From NCBI RefSeq assembly GCF_007830315.1, contig NZ_VLKJ01000004.1, positions 310,001 to 374,000 of the forward strand: 64,000 nucleotides of DNA, written 5' to 3'. Below the pieces are notes generated by a model. That model worked only from the letters and a program-made list of their open reading frames with translations. It had not been told where the DNA came from and ran no database searches. Position numbers and translations under genes: made by a program. Positions 59,221 through 64,000 of the stretch are shown here, piece after piece. How positions within the stretch are numbered: position 1 is the stretch's first letter; each line of letters starts with the position of its first letter. The stretch comes from Novosphingobium taihuense (lineage in GTDB: Bacteria > Pseudomonadota > Alphaproteobacteria > Sphingomonadales > Sphingomonadaceae).

Positions 59221-60366
59221 TTATGTTTTTACGAGGATCGAGCGGTCGATCTCGCTGATGTTCTTCACGCCGGTGAGCGTCATGGCGACGCGCATCTCGG
59301 CCTCGATCAGGCGGAGCATGTGCTCGACACCCTGCTGTCCGTTGGCGGCGAGCGCGAAGACCCACGCGCGGCCGAGCAGCACGCCTTTTGCGCCGAGCGC
59401 AAGCATGCGCACCACGTCGAGGCCTGAGCGTACACCGCCATCGGCGAGCACGGTCATCCGGTCACCCACAGCATCGGCAATGGCGGGCAGGGCGCGGGCG
59501 GTGGAGGGCACGCCATCGAGCTGGCGCCCGCCGTGGTTGGACACGACGATACCGTCCGCACCAAGATTGGCGGCTTCGACTGCGTCCTCGGCATCGAGCA
59601 GGCCCTTGATTACCAGCGGGCCCTTCCATTCCGAGCGGATGAAATCGAGGTCCTTCCACGAGATCGAGCTGTCAAAGTTCTCCCGCATCCAGGCGAAGAA
59701 GTCTTCGATGCCGGTCTTGCCCTGAAGCTTGCGGATCACGTTGCCGAGGCCGTGCGGGCGACCCATCACGCCGACATCCCATGCCCACGCGGGCTTCATC
59801 GCGCCTTGCAGGGCGCGGCGGATCGCGCCTTTCATGCCCGAGGCACCGGCGAGGCCGGAATGGTAGTCTCGATAGCGGCTGCCGGGCACTGGCATGTCGA
59901 CGGTGAAGACGAGGGTCGAGCAGTTCAGTTCGACTGCCTCCTGCAGCAGTTCGCGCATGAAGCCGCGGTCGCGGGTCATGTAGAGCTGGAACCAGAAGGG
60001 CTTGGCTGCCGCCTTGGCGACTTCGGAAAGCGAGCAGGCCGAGACGGTGGAGAGAGTGAAGGGGACGCCTGCCGTTTCTGCTGCGCGCACGGCCTGGCAC
60101 TCGCCGCGACGGGCGTTCATCCCGGCAAGGCCGATGGGGGCGAGGGCGACTGGAAGCCTGACCTTCTGGCCGAACAGTTCGGTCGAGAGGTCGAGGCCGG
60201 AAACGTCGCGCAGCACGCGCTGGCGCAGGGCGATGTCGCGCAGGTCCTTGACGTTCCGCCTGAGCGTCGTCTCGCTGTAGGAGCCGCCGTCGATATATTC
60301 GAACAGGAAGTGCGGCAGGCGGCGGCGGGCGAGCTCGCGGAAATCGGGGATCGAAGCAGCAATCAT
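59221..60366 (-). CDS. lldD: FMN-dependent L-lactate dehydrogenase
   Basis: This 381-residue alpha-hydroxyacid oxidase-family flavoenzyme has '[14 protein letters not shown]', 'LAPIGLAGM', the catalytic His in '[12 protein letters not shown]', and '[29 protein letters not shown]'. It oxidises L-lactate to pyruvate, passing electrons to the quinone pool. In rhamnose and fucose catabolism L-lactaldehyde is converted to lactate, so the gene fits this operon. Its start overlaps the kinase stop by four bases. ATG at 60366 is used; upstream open sequence is antisense to the kinase. Confidence 0.94.
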   Translation of the reverse strand: MIAASIPDFRELARRRLPHFLFEYIDGGSYSETTLRRNVKDLRDIALRQRVLRDVSGLDLSTELFGQKVRLPVALAPIGLAGMNARRGECQAVRAAETAGVPFTLSTVSACSLSEVAKAAAKPFWFQLYMTRDRGFMRELLQEAVELNCSTLVFTVDMPVPGSRYRDYHSGLAGASGMKGAIRRALQGAMKPAWAWDVGVMGRPHGLGNVIRKLQGKTGIEDFFAWMRENFDSSISWKDLDFIRSEWKGPLVIKGLLDAEDAVEAANLGADGIVVSNHGGRQLDGVPSTARALPAIADAVGDRMTVLADGGVRSGLDVVRMLALGAKGVLLGRAWVFALAANGQQGVEHMLRLIEAEMRVAMTLTGVKNISEIDRSILVKT

Positions 60367-61793
60367 GCGGCGGTTCTCTTGAGCGAGGCGTCGATCTCGG
60401 CGTGCCAGCGGTTGCGGTAGGTGTCGAGATCGCCGTCGAGCGGTTCGACGCGCACCAGTTCGCCACGGGGGGTGAGCTTGGGATCGATCAGGCGCAGCGC
60501 GCCGAACGAGACGTCGTTGTGGGCGTTGGCGGTGTAGACGGCGGTGTCGGGGCGCAAGGCGGCAAGCGCGCGGACGAAGACTTCGGCCTCGGCAAAGCGG
60601 CCTTCGACGAGAAGGCGTTCGGACGAGCCGATGAGGTCCAGCGCGGTGTCGGCCACCAGCGCGGCATAGAGGCAGGCGGCGGCGCGGCGTTTGTACCAGT
60701 CCTCGGGCCGGTTGATCCAGTCGAACCGGCCGGCCGGAAAGGGTCCGAAGCCGCGCATGAGCGTCGGCAGCATCATGGCCGGCTTGCGCAACACTTCGGG
60801 CACTGCCGCGAGAAGCGCGGGCTGGTCTGGCTTGATATCGACGCGGCGGGTATCGATCTCGATCAGCGTCTCGATCTCGCGCCCGCCCATGAAGCGGGCA
60901 GAGGGGATGGGGCGGCCATGGACATCGACATTGACGAGGCAATCGCGCGCTTCGGGAAGGTCGGCGGTGTTCACCGGCGTGGCTGGAAGCCGCATGCCGA
61001 TGAACCAGGTGCCGGTGGACAACACGGTTGCCTCGTTCTCGGCGATCTCGGCAAAACCGCGCGCGGCGAGCAGGGCGGCGTTGGAATCGTGCAGGCCCGC
61101 GAGGACGCGAACGTCTGGTGAAAGGCCGGTCTGCGCGGCAATTTCGGGCAGGAGCGTGCCCACCGTGTCTCCTGCGCGGACGAGCGGGGCGAAGCGCTGC
61201 GCCCAGCCCAGGCGCTTGGCCATGGGCGAGAAGTCTGCTTCTTGCGGACACCACAAGTCGGAATGGCAGCCGAGGCTGGTTACTTCACTCACCGCATTGC
61301 CGGTGAGGAACCACGCCCAGTATTGCGCCCAAGGGAGCAAGGTGGCGCGGGCCATGGCATCGGGCGCAAACCGCTCCATCCACCACAGCTGGCTGCCGAA
61401 GTTGAGGCCATCGGGGAGGGCGGGCGAGCCGGTCAGCGCGAAGGGATCGCGTTGCGCACGGTATGCGGCCATGACCTCGGGCGGGATCGGCTGTTCGTAA
61501 TCGAGCGGGGGAAAGGCGAGCTTGCCATTGACCAGCGCGACGATGCCTGCGCCGTGGCCTACGGGCACGATCGTCTCGACCGGCTGGCGGGCGTAGGAGG
61601 CGAGTGTTTCCAGCAGCCACTTGGCCGTGGCGGGTGCATCAAGGCGGCGGATGCCACCGATCTCGAGCGGCACGTTGGGGCGCACCTGACGATCGAGCAT
61701 GGTCCCGCCTGCGTCCCACAGGCTGACCTTGCTCAGCGTCTTGCCGAGATCGATGACTATTGTTGCGCCTTTGGCGGTTGCGCCCGAAGCCAA
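60363..61793 (-). CDS. FGGY family carbohydrate kinase, probable rhamnulokinase
   Basis: The 476-residue kinase of the FGGY/actin fold has an N-terminal phosphate-1 motif '[18 protein letters not shown]', a sugar-binding region ('[21 protein letters not shown]', '[16 protein letters not shown]'), and an adenosine motif ('[12 protein letters not shown]'). The neighbours (rhaT, lldD, DeoR) suggest L-rhamnulose or L-fuculose. A TTG at 61793 is chosen because GGGAGA lies six bases upstream; TTG at 61835 is possible. The isomerase and aldolase of the pathway are not in the window. Confidence 0.82.
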   Translation of the reverse strand: MASGATAKGATIVIDLGKTLSKVSLWDAGGTMLDRQVRPNVPLEIGGIRRLDAPATAKWLLETLASYARQPVETIVPVGHGAGIVALVNGKLAFPPLDYEQPIPPEVMAAYRAQRDPFALTGSPALPDGLNFGSQLWWMERFAPDAMARATLLPWAQYWAWFLTGNAVSEVTSLGCHSDLWCPQEADFSPMAKRLGWAQRFAPLVRAGDTVGTLLPEIAAQTGLSPDVRVLAGLHDSNAALLAARGFAEIAENEATVLSTGTWFIGMRLPATPVNTADLPEARDCLVNVDVHGRPIPSARFMGGREIETLIEIDTRRVDIKPDQPALLAAVPEVLRKPAMMLPTLMRGFGPFPAGRFDWINRPEDWYKRRAAACLYAALVADTALDLIGSSERLLVEGRFAEAEVFVRALAALRPDTAVYTANAHNDVSFGALRLIDPKLTPRGELVRVEPLDGDLDTYRNRWHAEIDASLKRTAA

Positions 61794-61819
61794 GCGCGCT
61801 CTCCCGTTAAAATGCTTGA

Positions 61820-61851
61820 AAACGATCAATAGCAATCAATCCTGATCGTTT
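61820..61851. promoter_or_regulatory. Operator candidate of the deoxysugar operon
   Basis: AAACGATCA (61820-61828) and TGATCGTTT (61843-61851) are perfect inverted arms with a 14-base A/T-rich spacer. They lie 27 bases upstream of the kinase start and 13 bases from the bciA stop. It has the size of a DeoR-family operator; the DeoR gene at the end of the operon is the obvious partner. Confidence 0.6.
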
Positions 61852-61863
61852 CCAGCAGAAAGC

Positions 61864-62811
61864 TCAGAACACCGCATGATCGCCGCGATCGACCTCAGCG
61901 CTGCCTTCGAGCACGGCACGGTAATGGTCGAACAGCGTCTCGCTGCCGGTCGATGGGGTGGCGGCGGCATCGTATCGGCCGGTCACGGGATCAAGCACGA
62001 GCATAGATTCGCTGGCGTAATAACGGCCGATGCGGGCAAGTTCGGCCTTGGTGGCAAGGCCGGGGATGACGCGGCCGAACAGGCCGAGCGCACCTGCAAT
62101 CATGTCGAGCATGGCCAGCGGGACCGAGCGGAAGCTTGGGCGTTTGCCGAGCATGGCGAACAGCGCTTCGCCCTGCTGGCGCGGCGTAATTGCATCACCG
62201 GGACCACCGATAGGGAGAATGCGGTTCCAGCGGTCCTCCTGCGTCAGACAATCGGCAATGTAGGCCGCCAGATCGCCATCGCTGATCGGCTTGCAGGCGG
62301 TCAACTCACCATTGCCGAAGATCAGGAACGGCCGCCCTGCCTTGACGCGTTCGATCTGGCCTGAGAGCGATTTGAAGAAGGCGGTTGGGCGGACGATGGA
62401 CCAGCGCAGGCCCGAGGCGACAAGCTCCGCTTCGAATGCCAGTTTGGCATGCTGGAAGGCCAGCAGCGGCTTTTGCACGCAGATCGCCGAGAGCAGCACG
62501 AACTGCGTGACACCTGCAACCTGCGCGGCTTCGAGCACGTTAAGGTTGGCGCGATAATCGACGTCCCAGGCATCGGTCGGCACCCCGGTGCGCGAAGCGA
62601 GGCACGACACGACCGCGTCAAAGCGCCCGTTGGCAAAGACCTCGCCGAGCTTGCCTGTGTCCGCCAAATTGGCCGCAACCACGGTTGCGCTGCGGCTCAG
62701 ATCGGCATCGGCGCGCCGGACAAGGCATGTCACAGATTGCCCGCGCGCCATGAGGGCTGCCACGGTCGCCCGACCGATGGTACCTGTCGCACCGACAACA
62801 CAGACGCGCAT
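61864..62811 (-). CDS. bciA: Divinyl chlorophyllide a 8-vinyl-reductase (BciA-like)
   Basis: The 315-residue NAD(P)H-binding protein of the atypical SDR family matches BciA/DVR. Signatures are 'VVGATGTIGRATV' (cofactor), 'VVSCLASRTG', 'FVLLSAICVQKPLLAFQHAKL', 'SIVRPTAFFKSLSGQ', 'CKPISDGDLAAYIADC', 'ILPIGGPGDAITP' and 'GRYYASESMLVLDP'. It reduces the 8-vinyl group of divinyl (proto)chlorophyllide in bacteriochlorophyll synthesis. It lies outside a photosynthesis gene cluster, next to sugar genes. If the organism is not photosynthetic the enzyme may have another substrate, or the gene may be a relict. Confidence 0.9.
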   Translation of the reverse strand: MRVCVVGATGTIGRATVAALMARGQSVTCLVRRADADLSRSATVVAANLADTGKLGEVFANGRFDAVVSCLASRTGVPTDAWDVDYRANLNVLEAAQVAGVTQFVLLSAICVQKPLLAFQHAKLAFEAELVASGLRWSIVRPTAFFKSLSGQIERVKAGRPFLIFGNGELTACKPISDGDLAAYIADCLTQEDRWNRILPIGGPGDAITPRQQGEALFAMLGKRPSFRSVPLAMLDMIAGALGLFGRVIPGLATKAELARIGRYYASESMLVLDPVTGRYDAAATPSTGSETLFDHYRAVLEGSAEVDRGDHAVF

Positions 62812-62989
62812 GTCCCTCTCCCGGCCCGCTCGCTGGAGAGGGCGCAGGTGGGAGTGTCGATCAGAACGCAGGTGCGTTCAAGCGGTCTTGGCCAAGCGGA
62901 TTTGATGTGACGAGATATCGCGGTGGCCTGACCGTCCCTGCCAAACCGCTGTTCCTTGCCCCCGCAGATGCGCGACTGGTGGGGCGTGG

Positions 62990-63021
62990 AAAAAACGGCG
63001 GACGAGTGTGGTTCGTCCGCC
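62990..63021 (-). terminator. Intrinsic terminator of the flavin reductase transcript
   Basis: GGCGGACGA (62997-63005) and TCGTCCGCC (63013-63021) pair perfectly around a 7-base loop; on the minus strand a run of six T follows (62990-62995 read as A on plus). It lies 50 bases after the flavin reductase stop. The rest of the gap to bciA (62812-62989) shows only an 8-bp inverted repeat (CCCTCTCC / GGAGAGGG, 62814-62842). Confidence 0.85.
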
Positions 63022-63071
63022 TAGTGGGTGGATGACATGTTTTGCCGGATCGGGTTTGCGGAACCAGTCCG

Positions 63072-63683
63072 TCAGCTTCGCGGCCTGAGCATTTCGAAGA
63101 GATCTGTTTGCCTGCTGTACCAGCCACGGCCATGAAGTCGTGCGACGAGCCGCATCGCCTCGATGTCAAGGCGGATCGTGTCGCTATCAAGGACAAAGCG
63201 ATCATCCACGTGCGAGACGAGGACTTCGCCCACCACAAGGACCTGGTTCGGACCGGTTTCGATGAAGTTCGTGGTCCGGCATTCGAACGCGACCGGTGCC
63301 GAAGCCACGCGAGGGGGCTTCACCTTGACCGAAGGTGCAAGCGCGACGTTTGCGATCGCTGCCTCATCGATCTCCGGGGGATGGTCAGCCGAGGTCAGGT
63401 TCATTGTCTCGGCGAGATCCTCTGACACCAGATTGACGACGAACTCACCGGTGTCGCGGATGTTGGCCGGCGTGTCCTTCAGACCTGAAAAGGCCGACTC
63501 TACCATGCCAATTGCCAGCACGGGCGGGCTGTTTCCCATCGCGTTGAAGAAGCTGAACGGGGCAAGATTCTGAACGCCATCACGAGAAAGCGAGCTGACC
63601 CAGGCGATGGGCCGTGGAACAATGCACGATCCGAGGATCCGGTATCGTTCCGACGCCTTGAGCTCAGCCATGTCCCAGATCAT
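63072..63683 (-). CDS. Flavin reductase / flavoredoxin family protein
   Basis: The 203-residue FMN-binding split-barrel protein has 'LGSCIVPRPIAWVSSLSRDGVQNLAPFSFFNAMGNSPPVLAIGM' (the family N-terminus) and 'FVVNLVSEDLAETMN'. It may act as an independent flavin reductase for a monooxygenase, or as an electron carrier. It lies 18 bases after an Asp/Glu racemase-like gene and ends in its own terminator. ATG at 63683 is used; an internal Met (63671) is possible. Confidence 0.9.
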   Translation of the reverse strand: MIWDMAELKASERYRILGSCIVPRPIAWVSSLSRDGVQNLAPFSFFNAMGNSPPVLAIGMVESAFSGLKDTPANIRDTGEFVVNLVSEDLAETMNLTSADHPPEIDEAAIANVALAPSVKVKPPRVASAPVAFECRTTNFIETGPNQVLVVGEVLVSHVDDRFVLDSDTIRLDIEAMRLVARLHGRGWYSRQTDLFEMLRPRS

Positions 63684-63701
63684 CGCGTGTATGCCTTTCG
63701 C

Positions 63702-64000
63702 TCAGTATTGTCCGCCCAACAACGCGCCCGCGTTGGGCACCCTGCGTTCGAGTCCGAGCTTATCGAGCATCTGGTGCGTCGTGCAAACGGCTGCAGAAAC
63801 AACCGGTACGCCGATCTGATCCTGCAGGTTCTGGATGATCGGTAGGGACGGCATCTGCACGCAGGCAGATGCCACGAAGGCATCGATCCCCGTCCGGTCG
63901 ACGCGCTTGTAGATTTCGAGCAGGTGCTGCGGATCGTGACGGCCTACTTCAAGATTGTCCGGGATTTCCAATGCGGTGAAGTCGCGCACGGTAATTCCCT
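63702..64000 (-). CDS. Asp/Glu racemase or maleate isomerase-like protein, C-terminal fragment
   Basis: The frame is open to the window edge; about 99 codons are visible, with the N-terminus outside. The catalytic Cys region is 'VASACVQMPSLPIIQNLQDQIGVPVVSAAVCTTHQML', typical of the second half of the maleate isomerase / arylmalonate decarboxylase branch of the Asp/Glu racemase superfamily. The pairing with a flavin reductase suggests ring-cleavage catabolism ending in maleate or a related diacid, but this is only context. Confidence 0.75.
   Translation of the reverse strand, partial: GITVRDFTALEIPDNLEVGRHDPQHLLEIYKRVDRTGIDAFVASACVQMPSLPIIQNLQDQIGVPVVSAAVCTTHQMLDKLGLERRVPNAGALLGGQY

Overview
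The window is high-GC, gene-dense DNA from an alphaproteobacterium, most likely a sphingomonad of the Novosphingobium / Erythrobacter type. The reasons are the hisB-hisH-hisA-hisF-hisE-HIT and ybgC-tolQRAB-pal orders, class II DAHP synthase, alphaproteobacterial SspB, a bciA-type divinyl chlorophyllide reductase, a TonB-dependent receptor, and short palindromic intergenic repeats of the kind common in sphingomonads. This assignment is an inference from gene content. I saw no tRNA, rRNA, CRISPR array, prophage or complete insertion sequence.

Layout. 1-3.6 kb: the tail of an M16 peptidase, then a minus-strand TadE-TadE-TadG pilus cluster. 3.8-5.2 kb: class II aroG with a clear terminator. 5.3-14.7 kb: an acyl-CoA catabolic region. 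A minus-strand operon encodes an SDR, a GPH-type transporter, an ACAD10/11-like acyl-CoA dehydrogenase, a zinc alcohol dehydrogenase and an aminoglycoside-phosphotransferase-fold kinase. It diverges from a plus-strand pair of complementary acyl-CoA dehydrogenase subunits and a second SDR. 14.8-16.4 kb: gmk, a small unknown gene and sspB. 16.5-21.4 kb: his genes, interrupted by a GH130-like glycosidase gene and by a 54-residue protein made of little more than a signal peptide and a PEP-CTERM-like tail. 21.5-26.2 kb: the complete tol-pal operon. 26.2-30.5 kb: a J-domain protein, a PhyH dioxygenase, and a minus-strand GNAT-DUF1285-NUDIX-cca operon. 30.7-36.8 kb: cydAB with a small CydX-like gene, an ScfR/RamB-type regulator divergent from isocitrate lyase, and two adjacent perfect palindromes between those two.

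36.9-48.6 kb: a GGDEF/EAL protein and purQ-purS. These are separated from purC by a TetR gene, a periplasmic metallo-beta-lactamase-fold hydrolase, a TonB-dependent receptor and an M16 lipoprotein peptidase. 48.8-54.5 kb: a SnoaL-like protein, GNAT, a nitrilase-superfamily amidase, a fused alpha-beta 2-oxoacid dehydrogenase E1, a FabD-like transacylase lacking the malonyl-binding Arg, and a low-molecular-weight phosphatase. 54.6-56.0 kb: a lower-GC methyltransferase/HAD pair. 56.1-61.8 kb: a HisKA_2 sensor kinase and a deoxysugar operon (FGGY kinase, L-lactate dehydrogenase, RhaT, DeoR regulator) with an upstream palindrome. 61.9-64 kb: bciA, then a flavin reductase and the 3' part of an Asp/Glu racemase/maleate isomerase-like gene.

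The most interesting items are the mini PEP-CTERM gene with CtrA-like boxes in the his cluster, the E1-plus-modified-transacylase pair, the split acyl-CoA dehydrogenase, the kinase/ACAD pair that resembles 4-hydroxyacyl-CoA catabolism, bciA, and several leader hairpins that bury a Shine-Dalgarno sequence.
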